From contig CAVYMQ010000003.1 in NCBI GenBank assembly GCA_963769665.1, forward strand, positions 744,001-808,000: a stretch of 64,000 nt of DNA. Reading direction: 5' to 3'. Source of the DNA: JACCTU01 sp963769665. GTDB taxonomy: Bacteria > Actinomycetota > Thermoleophilia > Gaiellales > Gaiellaceae. Positions 15,121 to 22,994 of this stretch are shown one piece after another. The notes beneath the pieces were generated by a model. The model searched no databases, was not told the origin of the DNA, and saw nothing but the letters and a program-made list of their open reading frames with translations. Position 1 is the first letter of the stretch; each line of letters starts with the position of its first letter. A program made the position numbers and the translations under genes.

Positions 15121-15894
15121 CTAGGGAGACGGCGCCTCCGCGATCAGCTCGGCCCGCTCCCAGCGACGCTCCATGTAGGCCGCGATCCAGATCGAGGCCT
15201 CGAAGAGCACGATGATCGGGATCACTTCGAAGAAGAGCGAGACCGCGTCGACCGTCGGCATCGCGACCGCCACGAGGATCCCGATGAACCAGGCCATCCG
15301 GCGGTTCTTCCGCAGCTGGTCGACCGTGAGGATCCGCAGCCGCACGAGCGCCAGGATGAAGACCGGCAGCTCGAAGACGAGGCCCATCACGAAGAGCGCC
15401 AGCGTGACGAACGAGAAGTAGTAGCTCGCTCGGATCTGGATGTTGTAGAGCTCGGAGTCGAACTCGGTCAGAAACCCGATCGCCTTGGGCAGGACGACGA
15501 AATACGCGAAGGCGACGCCCGCGGCGAACAGCAGCGTGGCTCCGACCGCGAAGACCGAGACGACCTTCTGGGTGTTCTCCTCGAGCGCCGGCGCCAGGAA
15601 GCTCCACAGCTGATAGAGCACGACCGGCAGCGCCAGGGCGAGCGCGGCGAACGCCGCGACCTTGATCGAGGTCGTGAAGGGCTCGGTTACTCCGAAGGTG
15701 ACGAGCTTCTTGTCGTCGGGGAGCGGGCCGGTCAGCCAGTCGACGAGCTGCTCGTGAAAGGCGAACGTGAAGGGGAAGAAGACGGCGATCGCGCCGAGCG
15801 AAATCAGGAGCCGCGTGCGGAGCTCGCCGAGGTGCTCGACGAGGGTCGCCTCTTCGCCGTGCCCGAGGCGCCTCGGCAGGCTACGGCGCGGCAT
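15121..15894 (-). CDS. tatC: Sec-independent translocase TatC
   Basis: The 257-residue protein has six predicted membrane helices and TatC landmarks: the N-terminal cytoplasmic VEHLGELRTRLL (E and R of the LxELRxR motif), YQLWSFLAPALEE after the second helix, the FELPVF motif in GLVFELPVFILAL, and LRKNRRMAWFIGILVAVAMPTVD near the end. It forms the twin-arginine receptor complex in the membrane. It follows tatA by 6 bp in one transcription unit. No tatB is seen, as in many actinobacteria-like systems where TatA can suffice; a tatB elsewhere cannot be excluded. Confidence 0.96.
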   Translation of the reverse strand: MPRRSLPRRLGHGEEATLVEHLGELRTRLLISLGAIAVFFPFTFAFHEQLVDWLTGPLPDDKKLVTFGVTEPFTTSIKVAAFAALALALPVVLYQLWSFLAPALEENTQKVVSVFAVGATLLFAAGVAFAYFVVLPKAIGFLTEFDSELYNIQIRASYYFSFVTLALFVMGLVFELPVFILALVRLRILTVDQLRKNRRMAWFIGILVAVAMPTVDAVSLFFEVIPIIVLFEASIWIAAYMERRWERAELIAEAPSP

Positions 15895-15900
15895 GGAGAG

Positions 15901-16125
15901 CTACAGGGAGTCGCGCTCGCGCGCGGTGACGACCGGATCGTTCTCGTCCACCGGGGGTGCCAGCTGGGGGACGTCGTCGTCGTTGTCCTTGCCCGAGACC
16001 CCGTCCTTGAACTCGCGCATTCCGCGGCCCAGCGAGCGCCCGAGCTCCGGCAGCCGCTTCGGCCCGAAGATCAGGAGGGCCGCGAGCAGGACGAGCACGA
16101 TCTCGGTGACGCCGATATTGGGCAC
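15901..16125 (-). CDS. tatA: Twin-arginine translocase subunit TatA
   Basis: The 74-residue protein starts at GTG 16125: a short periplasmic start (VPNIGVTE), one membrane helix (IVLVLLAALLIFGP), then the hinge FGPKRLPELGRSLGRGMREFKDG and an acidic tail. The FGxxxLPxLGRxxG pattern is diagnostic. The GTG lies 6 nt after a TACCCT box, so the mRNA is probably leaderless. The open frame upstream of the GTG reads into the divergent suf promoter and is not coding. It forms the protein-conducting pore with TatC. Confidence 0.93.
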   Translation of the reverse strand: MPNIGVTEIVLVLLAALLIFGPKRLPELGRSLGRGMREFKDGVSGKDNDDDVPQLAPPVDENDPVVTARERDSL

Positions 16126-16170
16126 GTTCTGAGGGTACCACCGGGCCCCTGGGGGAACCCGGGGTCCCGG

Positions 16171-16176
16171 TACAAT
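16171..16176 (+). promoter_or_regulatory. Promoter of the sufC operon (-10 TACAAT)
   Basis: TACAAT lies 48 nt before the sufC TTG, in the 99-bp gap between tatA and sufC. Unlike most genes here this gives a leadered mRNA with ribosome site GAAGGGGA. Upstream, 16141-16170 is rich in CCGGG/CCCGG inverted repeats, and ACGAG...CTCGT flanks 16184-16204 in the leader. These could be operator sites, but I do not recognise a specific regulator box. Confidence 0.5.
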
Positions 16177-16224
16177 CCAGCCACGAGGGGTATCCACCAC
16201 TCGTAACCTTTCGAAGGGGATGTT

Positions 16225-17010
16225 TTGGCCCTGCTGGAGCTGAAAAACCTGCACGTCGCGCTCGAGGACGGAACCGAGATCGTCAAGGGCGTCGACCTCG
16301 CCGTCAGTCCGGGCGAGGTGCACGCCGTCATGGGCCCGAACGGCTCCGGCAAGTCCACCCTGGCCTACGCCCTGATGGGGCATCCCGCGTACGAGATCAC
16401 GCAGGGCCAGCTGCTCTTCGACGGCGAGGACCTGACCGAGGCCGGCGCGGACGAGCGCGCCCAGAAGGGCCTCTTCCTCGCCTTTCAGTACCCCCACGCG
16501 ATTCCGGGCGTCACCGTGACGAGCTTCCTGCGGAGCGCGATCAACGCGATCCGCAAGGCGCGGAACGGCGGTGTCGACGACCCGATCCCGGTCAAGGAGT
16601 TCCGCACCGAGCTGCTCGCCGCGATGGACCGCCTGAAGGTCCCGCGCGAGCTCGCGTCGCGCTATTTGAACGACGGCTTCTCGGGCGGCGAGAAGAAGCG
16701 CGTCGAGATCCTCCAGATGGCGATGCTCGAGCCGCGGATCGCCGTGCTCGACGAGACCGACTCAGGGCTGGACATCGACGCGCTGAAGATCGTCGCCGGC
16801 GGCGTCAAGGATCTCGTCGGGCCGAGCATGGGCGCCCTCGTGATCACGCATTACCAGCGGATCCTCAACTACATCAAGCCCGATTTCGTGCATGTCTTCG
16901 TCGGCGGACGTATCGTTGAGGAAGGTGGTCCGGAGCTCGCGCACAAGCTCGAGGCCGAGGGCTACGAGGCATTCATCCCCAAGGAAGCTCCCAAGGAAGC
17001 GGTGACCTAG
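16225..17010 (+). CDS. sufC: Fe-S cluster assembly ATPase SufC
   Basis: The 261-residue ABC-type ATPase starts at TTG 16225 after a purine-rich ribosome site. Walker A is GPNGSGKST (about 37-45), the Q loop lies in LAFQYPHAIPG, the signature is FSGGEKKR (about 152-159), and Walker B is IAVLDETDSGLD, with the SufC-type DETDSGLD version. C-terminal ITHYQRIL is the H loop. It binds SufB and SufD and drives the scaffold cycle in the cytoplasm. The stop shares bases with the sufB GTG (TAGTG). Confidence 0.97.
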   Translation: MALLELKNLHVALEDGTEIVKGVDLAVSPGEVHAVMGPNGSGKSTLAYALMGHPAYEITQGQLLFDGEDLTEAGADERAQKGLFLAFQYPHAIPGVTVTSFLRSAINAIRKARNGGVDDPIPVKEFRTELLAAMDRLKVPRELASRYLNDGFSGGEKKRVEILQMAMLEPRIAVLDETDSGLDIDALKIVAGGVKDLVGPSMGALVITHYQRILNYIKPDFVHVFVGGRIVEEGGPELAHKLEAEGYEAFIPKEAPKEAVT

Positions 17011-18437
17011 TGGCGCAGACCGAATCCGAAGTCGTCCAGGGGATCGGTACCGACTACGAGCGCAAGTACGGGTTCTCCAACCCGGACGAGGCGAAGGACT
17101 ACTTCTTCAAGTCCGGCCGCGGGCTGAACCACGAGATCGTCGAGGCGATCTCGCAGCACAAGAACGAGCCGGAGTGGATGCGGAAGTTCCGCCACAAGTC
17201 GCTCGACTACTTCCTCGCGCGCCCGCTGCCTCAGTGGGGTGGGAACGTGAACGAGATCGACTTCGAGAACATCTACTACTACATCCGCCCGACCGAAAAG
17301 CAGGCGGAGTCGTGGGAGGACCTCCCGGCCGACATCAAGGACACCTGGGACAAGCTCGGGATCCCGGAGGCCGAGAAGAAGTACCTCGCCGGCGTCGGTG
17401 CGCAGTACGAGAGCGAGGTCGTCTACCACAAGCTCCAGGAGAGCCTCGAGAAGCAGGGCGTGATCTTCCTCGACATGGACTCGGCGCTCCGCGACCACGA
17501 GGAGCTCGTCAAGCAGTACTTCGGGACGATCATCCCGCAGAACGACAACAAGTTCGCTGCGCTCAACTCGGCCGTGTGGTCGGGTGGATCGTTCATCTAC
17601 GTGCCGCCGGGCGTGAAGATCGAGTTGCCGCTCCAGGCCTACTTCCGCATCAACGCGGAGAACATGGGCCAGTTCGAGCGCACGCTGATCCTCGTCGACG
17701 AGGGCGCGTACGTGCACTACGTCGAAGGCTGCACCGCGCCGATCTACTCGTCCGACTCGCTGCACTCCGCAGTCGTCGAGATCGTGGTGAAGAAGGACGC
17801 GCGCTGCCGCTACACGACGATTCAGAACTGGTCGAACAACGTCTACAACCTCGTCACGAAGCGCGCCGTCGCTTACGAGGGCGCCACGATGGAGTGGGTC
17901 GACGGGAACCTCGGCTCGAAGCTCACGATGAAGTATCCGGCGATCTGGCTGATGGGCGAGCGTGCGCACGGCGAGGTGCTGTCGATCGCGTTCGCCGGCA
18001 AGGGCCAGCATCAGGACGCGGGCGGCAAGTGCGTCCACGTCGCGCCAAACACGACGTCGGTGATCACGTCGAAGTCGATCTCTCGCGGCGGCGGGCGTGC
18101 GGGCTACCGCGGCCTGCTCGAGGTCGCGAAGGGCGCGCACGGAGCGAAGTCGAAGGTCGTCTGCGACGCGCTGATCCTCGACGAGGAATCGCGCTCCGAC
18201 ACGTATCCCTACATCCGGATCGACGAGAGCGACGTCAACATCGGCCACGAGGCGACCGTCTCGAAGATCGGCGAGGAGCAGCTCTTCTACCTGATGTCGC
18301 GCGGGCTCTCGGAGGCCGAGGCCTCCGCGCTGATCGTCTCCGGCTTCGTCGAGCCGATCACGAAGGAGCTGCCGCTCGAGTACGCGGTCGAGATGAATCG
18401 CCTCATCCAGCTCCAGATGGAGGGTTCGGTCGGTTGA
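17010..18437 (+). CDS. sufB: Fe-S cluster assembly scaffold SufB
   Basis: The 475-residue protein shows the SufB beta-helix core: VWSGGSFIYVPPGVKIELPLQ, RTLILVDEGAYVHYVEGCTAP (with the conserved cysteine), CRYTTIQNWSNNVYNLVTKR, and a C-terminal EEQLFYLMSRGLSEAEASALIV helix pair shared with SufD. GTG start, coupled to sufC. It assembles [4Fe-4S] clusters with SufC and SufD using sulfur from SufS-SufU, which in this genome are encoded 22 kb downstream at 40.8-42.5 kb. The stop overlaps the TTG of the first VOC gene, so translation continues into the VOC array. Confidence 0.97.
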   Translation: MAQTESEVVQGIGTDYERKYGFSNPDEAKDYFFKSGRGLNHEIVEAISQHKNEPEWMRKFRHKSLDYFLARPLPQWGGNVNEIDFENIYYYIRPTEKQAESWEDLPADIKDTWDKLGIPEAEKKYLAGVGAQYESEVVYHKLQESLEKQGVIFLDMDSALRDHEELVKQYFGTIIPQNDNKFAALNSAVWSGGSFIYVPPGVKIELPLQAYFRINAENMGQFERTLILVDEGAYVHYVEGCTAPIYSSDSLHSAVVEIVVKKDARCRYTTIQNWSNNVYNLVTKRAVAYEGATMEWVDGNLGSKLTMKYPAIWLMGERAHGEVLSIAFAGKGQHQDAGGKCVHVAPNTTSVITSKSISRGGGRAGYRGLLEVAKGAHGAKSKVVCDALILDEESRSDTYPYIRIDESDVNIGHEATVSKIGEEQLFYLMSRGLSEAEASALIVSGFVEPITKELPLEYAVEMNRLIQLQMEGSVG

Positions 18438-18790
18438 TCGCGAGCCTGGACTTCGTCGCGATTCCCTCGCGCGACGCTGACCGCTCCGCGCAGTTCTACG
18501 TCGAGGTGCTGGGCCTCCGGCGTGATCCGAAGGCGCAGTACGAGTTCTGGGTCGGTGAGACGTGCTGCGCGATCTGGGAGCCCGAGAAGATGGGCGGGAC
18601 GTTCGCGCCGCAGAAGAACGCGCACCTCGCGCTGCACGTCGACGACATCGACGCCTCCCGCGCAGAGCTCGAGGCCAAGGGCGTCGAGTTCATCGGCGAG
18701 ACGCTCGACACCGGGGTCTGCCGAATGGCGTTCTTCAACGACCCCGACGGCAACGACTTGATGCTGCACCACCGCTACTCGCCGCGCTAA
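18434..18790 (+). CDS. VOC (glyoxalase/bleomycin-resistance fold) protein 1 in suf operon
   Basis: The 118-residue single VOC domain starts at TTG 18434, overlapping the sufB stop (TTGA). It has the two beta-alpha-beta-beta-beta modules: LDFVAIPSRDADRSAQFYVEVLG, then HLALHVDDIDASRAELEAKG and DTGVCRMAFFNDPDGNDLML. It carries an unusual CC pair (ETCCAIWEP) and the Cys of the GVC-x3-F-x-DPDGN motif shared by all five domains of this array. The usual first metal-ligand position is not a His. The reaction is unknown. Membership of the suf transcription unit is clear from overlaps on both sides. Confidence 0.82.
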   Translation: MIASLDFVAIPSRDADRSAQFYVEVLGLRRDPKAQYEFWVGETCCAIWEPEKMGGTFAPQKNAHLALHVDDIDASRAELEAKGVEFIGETLDTGVCRMAFFNDPDGNDLMLHHRYSPR

Positions 18791-19146
18791 TGGACGTCGA
18801 GCGGGTCGACTTCGTGTCCTTCCTGACGCAGGACATCGCACGCGCGAAGCGTTTCTACTCGGAGACGCTCGGCCTCGAGCTCGAGAGCGAGGGCGAGAGC
18901 GACATGGAGTTCCGTTGTGGCCAGGTGACGCTCGACATCTTCGACCCGTCGAGCATCGGACAGCCGTTCGCGCCGTCCGCCGGTCTCGCATTGCGCGTCC
19001 CGGACGTGGACGCTGCGCGCGCCGAGCTCGAGGGGAAGGGCGTCGTCTTCGACGGCGAGACGATCAACACGAACGTCTGCAAGCAGGCGTGGTTCAAGGA
19101 TCCCGACGGCAACGCGCTCATGCTCCACCGGAGGTTCGACGCGTGA
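18790..19146 (+). CDS. VOC domain protein 2 in suf operon
   Basis: The 118-residue VOC protein starts at ATG 18790, sharing one base with the previous stop. Pattern: VDFVSFLTQDIARAKRFYSETLGLE, a mid strand VTLDIFDPSSIG, then LALRVPDVDAARAELEGKG and NTNVCKQAWFKDPDGNALML. It keeps the invariant Cys of the array motif (VC-x3-F-x-DPDGN) but with NTN instead of DSG before it, so it is the most divergent near that site. The stop overlaps the GTG of the next gene. No substrate is predicted. Confidence 0.82.
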   Translation: MDVERVDFVSFLTQDIARAKRFYSETLGLELESEGESDMEFRCGQVTLDIFDPSSIGQPFAPSAGLALRVPDVDAARAELEGKGVVFDGETINTNVCKQAWFKDPDGNALMLHRRFDA

Positions 19147-19883
19147 TCGAGGTCCAGCGCATCGACTTCATCGCGCGCCCGGTCGCCGACGTCGCGCGAG
19201 CGTCCGAGTTCTACGGCGAGACGCTCGGGCTCGCCCGCAACCCGGGCTCCGACGAGCACTGGGCCGAGTACGAGACCGGCAACCTGACGATCGCGCTCTC
19301 CGAGTGGGCCGGGATCGGGCTCGGCGTTCCCGACGTCCAGGAGGCGAGGCGAACGCTCGAGGGCGTCGGCGTCGAGTTCCCGCGCGAGATCTACGACTCC
19401 GGAGTCTGCTTCACGAGCGGGTTCAGCGACCCGGCCGGGAACAAGCTGTTCGTGCATCACCGCTACGCACCGCTCGCGCGCTGGGACGGCGACGTGACCG
19501 GCGTCGAGCGCACCGACTTCATCGGCATCCCGGTGACCGACCGACCTGCCGGCGTGAAGTTCTACAACGAGACGCTCGGGCTCGCGCGGAACACACGCTC
19601 GAGCGACGAGTGGCCCGAGTTCGAGCCGGGGAACGCGACGATGCTGCTGAACACGCCCGAGCAGACCGGCACGCCGTTTCGCCCGAGCAACTACGCGGTC
19701 GCGCTTCGCGTTCCCGACGTCGCGCAGTCGATGCAAGCGCTCAGGGACAAGGGCGTCGAGTTCCTGTTCGAGGAGGCGTACGACTCGGGCGTCTGCCATA
19801 TGGCGTTCTTCAACGATCCCGACGGCAACGCGCTGATCCTGCACCACCGGCACAAGCCGTACTCCGACGGGTCGCTTCCCTAG
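19143..19883 (+). CDS. Double-VOC-domain protein 3 in suf operon
   Basis: The 246-residue protein starts at GTG 19143, overlapping the preceding stop, and is a fusion of two VOC domains (about 1-118 and 120-246). Each begins with IDFIARPVADVARASEFYGETLGLA or TDFIGIPVTDRPAGVKFYNETLGLA and ends with DSGVCFTSGFSDPAGNKLFVHH or DSGVCHMAFFNDPDGNALILHH-type segments. The two domains share NETLGLARN-like sequence, suggesting duplication within the array. It is probably a pseudo-dimer of the single-domain neighbours. The function is unknown. Confidence 0.83.
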   Translation: MIEVQRIDFIARPVADVARASEFYGETLGLARNPGSDEHWAEYETGNLTIALSEWAGIGLGVPDVQEARRTLEGVGVEFPREIYDSGVCFTSGFSDPAGNKLFVHHRYAPLARWDGDVTGVERTDFIGIPVTDRPAGVKFYNETLGLARNTRSSDEWPEFEPGNATMLLNTPEQTGTPFRPSNYAVALRVPDVAQSMQALRDKGVEFLFEEAYDSGVCHMAFFNDPDGNALILHHRHKPYSDGSLP

Positions 19884-19885
19884 CC

Positions 19886-20257
19886 ATGCAGGTCGAACAG
19901 GTCGACTTCGTGTCCGTTCCGACGCGCGATATCGCGCGCGCCGTCGCGTTCTACCGCGACGTCCTCGAGCTGCGCGAGAGCGCGTTCACGGAGGGGGAGG
20001 TCGAGGTCGGCGACCTCACGCTCTCGTTCTGGGACCCCGAGGAGCAGGGCGAGGAGTTCGCCGCGAACCCGAACGGGATCGCCTTCCGCGTCCCGGACGT
20101 CCACGAGGCGGTCGAGGACTTCCGCACAGCCGGCGGCGAGGTAATGGGGATCGAGGACAGCGGCGTGTGCCACATGGGCTTCGTCAAGGACCCCGACGGC
20201 AACGTGATCATCCTGCACCGCCGCTACGCGGAGCGGAAGCGCCGTGACGAGAGCTGA
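19886..20257 (+). CDS. VOC domain protein 4 in suf operon
   Basis: The 123-residue VOC protein starts at ATG 19886, 2 nt after the previous stop. Pattern: VDFVSVPTRDIARAVAFYRDVLEL, LTLSFWDPEEQGEEF, IAFRVPDVHEAVEDF, then DSGVCHMGFVKDPDGNVIIL and a basic tail. It overlaps the sufD GTG by 14 nt, so sufD translation is probably coupled to this gene. It completes a run of five domains in four genes between sufB and sufD. Confidence 0.83.
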   Translation: MQVEQVDFVSVPTRDIARAVAFYRDVLELRESAFTEGEVEVGDLTLSFWDPEEQGEEFAANPNGIAFRVPDVHEAVEDFRTAGGEVMGIEDSGVCHMGFVKDPDGNVIILHRRYAERKRRDES

Positions 20258-21413
20258 GCTGAAGGAGAGCTACGCGGCGCTGCCGCTGCCGACGACGAAC
20301 GACGAGTCGTGGCGCTTCACCGATCTCAAGGGCTTCGACCCGGACAGCTACGCGTCGAACGGGCACGGAGGCCACAAGCCGGCCGGGGCGATGCTCGACG
20401 TCGACGTGACGGGGCTCGCCGTGATCACCGAGTCGGGGATCGAGATCGAGCGTGTGCCCGAAGGGATCGTCTTCGAGCCGCTCTCCGACGCGCAGAAGCG
20501 GCTCGGCACGCTGGTCGGCCACGACGAGAAGTTCGCGGCGCACAACGCCGCGCTGTGGAAGCACGGCCTGCTGGTCGTGATCCCGAAGGGCGTGCAGGTG
20601 GAGCAGCCGCTCTACGTGCGCATCGCGAACACAATCGAAGGAGGCGCGCTCTTCTTCCGGCTGCTCGTGATCGCCGAGGAGGGCTCGCGCGCGACGCTGA
20701 TCGAGGAGTACACGAGCGCGACGCCCGAGCTCGCCGGCTACACGAACGCCGTGGTGGAGCTCTTCGTCGAGCAGAACGCGAAGCTCGAGTACGTCTCGCT
20801 GCAGAACCTTTCCATGTCGACGTGGCACTTCGCGAACCACCACGCGCGCGTCGAGCGCGACGCCGAGCTCGACTGGGTCGCCGGCGGCTTCGGCTCGAAG
20901 CGCGGCAAGACGCGGATCCAGAACGACCTCGCCGGTCAGGGCGCGACGTCTCGAGTGACCGGCGCGTACTTCGCCGACGGCGACCAGCACCTGGACTACG
21001 ACACGTTCCAGGAGCACATGGCGCCGAACACCACTTCGGACTTCGCGTTCAAGGGCGCCCTCCGCGACGAGGCGACCGCGGTCTGGCGCGGGATGATCCG
21101 CGTCGAGAAGGAAGCGCAGAAGACGAACGCGTACCAGGAGAATCGGAACCTGATGCTGAGCGAGAAGGCGCATGCCGACTCGATCCCGGGCCTGGAGATC
21201 CTGGCGAACGACGTGCGTTGCACCCACGGCGCGACGCTCGGCCAGGTCGATCGCGAGCAGCTCTTCTACCTGATGTCGCGCGGCCTCTCGCGCGCGGAAG
21301 CGGAGCGAATCATCGTGCGCGGCTTCTTCCAGGACATCCTGGACCGCATCGAGCTCGAGCCCGTGCGCGAGACGCTGGGCGAAGCACTCGAGGCGCGCAT
21401 CCCGCAAGCCTGA
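20244..21413 (+). CDS. sufD: Fe-S cluster assembly protein SufD
   Basis: The 389-residue protein starts at GTG 20244 inside the end of the last VOC gene. The N-terminal WRFTDLKGFDPDSY segment is typical of SufD. The beta-helix follows, with KHGLLVVIPKGVQVEQPL, FRLLVIAEEGSRATLIEEYTS, LQNLSMSTWHFANHHARVERDA and MAPNTTSDFAFKG. The C-terminal QLFYLMSRGLSRAEAERIIV helices are shared with SufB. It pairs with SufB in the SufBC2D complex. The VOC genes between sufB and sufD are the odd feature; sufB and sufD are usually adjacent or separated only by other suf genes. Confidence 0.96.
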   Translation: MTRAELKESYAALPLPTTNDESWRFTDLKGFDPDSYASNGHGGHKPAGAMLDVDVTGLAVITESGIEIERVPEGIVFEPLSDAQKRLGTLVGHDEKFAAHNAALWKHGLLVVIPKGVQVEQPLYVRIANTIEGGALFFRLLVIAEEGSRATLIEEYTSATPELAGYTNAVVELFVEQNAKLEYVSLQNLSMSTWHFANHHARVERDAELDWVAGGFGSKRGKTRIQNDLAGQGATSRVTGAYFADGDQHLDYDTFQEHMAPNTTSDFAFKGALRDEATAVWRGMIRVEKEAQKTNAYQENRNLMLSEKAHADSIPGLEILANDVRCTHGATLGQVDREQLFYLMSRGLSRAEAERIIVRGFFQDILDRIELEPVRETLGEALEARIPQA

Positions 21414-21426
21414 GAGGCTGTCCCGC

Positions 21427-22365
21427 TTGCGGTACCGCGATCGGCTCCCTCAACTCGACGGTCGGCTGTTCATGACGGATGGCGGTCTCGAGACGACGCT
21501 CATCTTCCACGATGGCTTCGACCTGCCAGAGTTTGCCGCCGTCGACCTGCTCCGGAGCGAAGAGGGGACCGAGGCGCTCCGGAGCTACTACGTCCGCTAC
21601 GCCGAGTTGGCCCGCGAGCTCGGCGCCGGGTTCGTGCTCGAGAGCCCGACGTGGCGGGCGAGCCCGGGCTGGGCGGAGCGGCTCGGCTACTCCGTCGCCG
21701 AGCTCGATGGACTGAACCGCGCTTCGATCGCGCTGATGGAGGAGATCCGCGATCGGTACGAGAGCCCTGAGACACCGTTCGTGATCAGCGGCTGCATCGG
21801 ACCTCAGGGCGACGGTTACGCCCCGGACGAACGACTCACGGCCGAAGCTGCGGAGAAGTACCACAGCGTCCAGATCGCCACGTTCGCGGAGACTGCCGCC
21901 GACCTGGTGACGGCGATCACCATGACGTACGCCGCGGAGGCGGTTGGAATTCTCCGCGCGTCGTCGAACGCCGGTCTGCCCGCTGCGATCTCGTTCACCG
22001 TCGAGACAGACGGTCGACTCCCGAGCGGCCAGGCGCTCGGCGAGGCGATCGATCAGGTCGACCGCGAAACGGAGCACGCGGCGGCGTACTTCATGATCAA
22101 CTGCGCCCATCCCACGCACTTCGAGGATGTCCTCGAGCCGGGCGCGCCGTGGGCGGCACGCGTGCGCGGGGTGCGCGCGAACGCGTCGACGAAGAGCCAC
22201 GCGGAGTTGGATGAAGCGACGACGCTCGACGACGGCGATCCCGACGATCTGGCGAGACGCCACGACTCGCTTCGGCTGGGCCTCCCGAGCCTGAGTGTCG
22301 TCGGCGGTTGTTGCGGCACAGATCATCGACACGTGGCAGCAATCTGCCGCACGTTGCTGGTCTAG
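21427..22365 (+). CDS. mmuM: Homocysteine S-methyltransferase family protein
   Basis: The 312-residue TIM-barrel protein starts at TTG 21427, 13 nt after sufD. It has the family's N-terminal FMTDGGLETTLIF, central ESPTWRASPGW, the first zinc cysteine in MINCAHPTHF (about residue 222) and the paired cysteines in VVGGCCGTDHRH near residue 296. Such enzymes transfer a methyl group from S-methylmethionine or a betaine to homocysteine. The substrate donor is not fixed by sequence. It is probably the last gene of the suf transcription unit, linking it loosely to sulfur metabolism. Confidence 0.88.
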   Translation: MRYRDRLPQLDGRLFMTDGGLETTLIFHDGFDLPEFAAVDLLRSEEGTEALRSYYVRYAELARELGAGFVLESPTWRASPGWAERLGYSVAELDGLNRASIALMEEIRDRYESPETPFVISGCIGPQGDGYAPDERLTAEAAEKYHSVQIATFAETAADLVTAITMTYAAEAVGILRASSNAGLPAAISFTVETDGRLPSGQALGEAIDQVDRETEHAAAYFMINCAHPTHFEDVLEPGAPWAARVRGVRANASTKSHAELDEATTLDDGDPDDLARRHDSLRLGLPSLSVVGGCCGTDHRHVAAICRTLLV

Positions 22366-22443
22366 CCGGCACGCTCGCGCAGGCGAGTGTCGTCTAGTTG
22401 CCTACATTCGCAAGCTGCCGTTAGTCGCGAGCGCCGCTCGGAG

Positions 22444-22908
22444 CTATTCCTCGCCTTCCCAGAACTCGGCCTCGGGTCCGGGCCTCGAGAACATGATGTC
22501 TTCGTCCGCCACGCCCTTGGCGAGAACCTTCCCGGTGTCGAGGTACTCGATGATCTCGCCGCGGATCATCGAGGAGAGCATCAGTACGCGTATCGTCGAG
22601 TCCGTTCGGTTGATGATCTGATGCGCACCCTCCTTGCCGCGCGGAAAGCAGGCCACGTCACCCTCTTTCAACACCTGCTCGCCTTCGGGCGTACGCAATG
22701 TCGGCTCGCCGCGAAGCACGATCACCCACTCCTCGTTCAGGTAATGCGTGTGGTACGGCCAGAGCTTGCAGCCAGGCTCGACCTCGGACATGGTCGCGCC
22801 GATGAGCTCACCGCCGATGTGTTGGCCGACGAGCGCGCCCGTGACGCGCCAGCCCTCGCGGTCCCTCGTCCCGTCCCACTCGTCGCTGTTGAGGTTGAAA
22901 GTCTTCAT
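22444..22908 (-). CDS. Cupin-domain protein (accessory cluster, copy 1)
   Basis: The 154-residue protein is a single cupin. Motif 1 is in WPYHTHYLNEEWVIVLRGEPTLRT, with metal-type ligands H-x-H and E; motif 2 is in GDVACFPRGKEGAHQIINRT. The start is placed at ATG 22908, 7 nt after TATCGT (leaderless pattern); an in-frame ATG at 22929 is the alternative. It shares the layout and the acidic tail (ending EFWEGEE) with the frameshifted cupin at 26768-27234 (ending YWDGEG). The reaction is unknown. Confidence 0.82.
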   Translation of the reverse strand: MKTFNLNSDEWDGTRDREGWRVTGALVGQHIGGELIGATMSEVEPGCKLWPYHTHYLNEEWVIVLRGEPTLRTPEGEQVLKEGDVACFPRGKEGAHQIINRTDSTIRVLMLSSMIRGEIIEYLDTGKVLAKGVADEDIMFSRPGPEAEFWEGEE

Positions 22909-22994
22909 TCGGTAAACGATAAGGGACATTCCCGCGCACTGGCGCAGCCGAGGCGTGTGGCGCCTGGTCTACGTCATGAGAGGATGGCGGCCCT

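Noticed and set aside
17007..18248. Long minus-strand open frame opposite sufB
   Set aside because: The sufB frame is clear; the opposite frame has no recognisable motif and no promoter or ribosome site.
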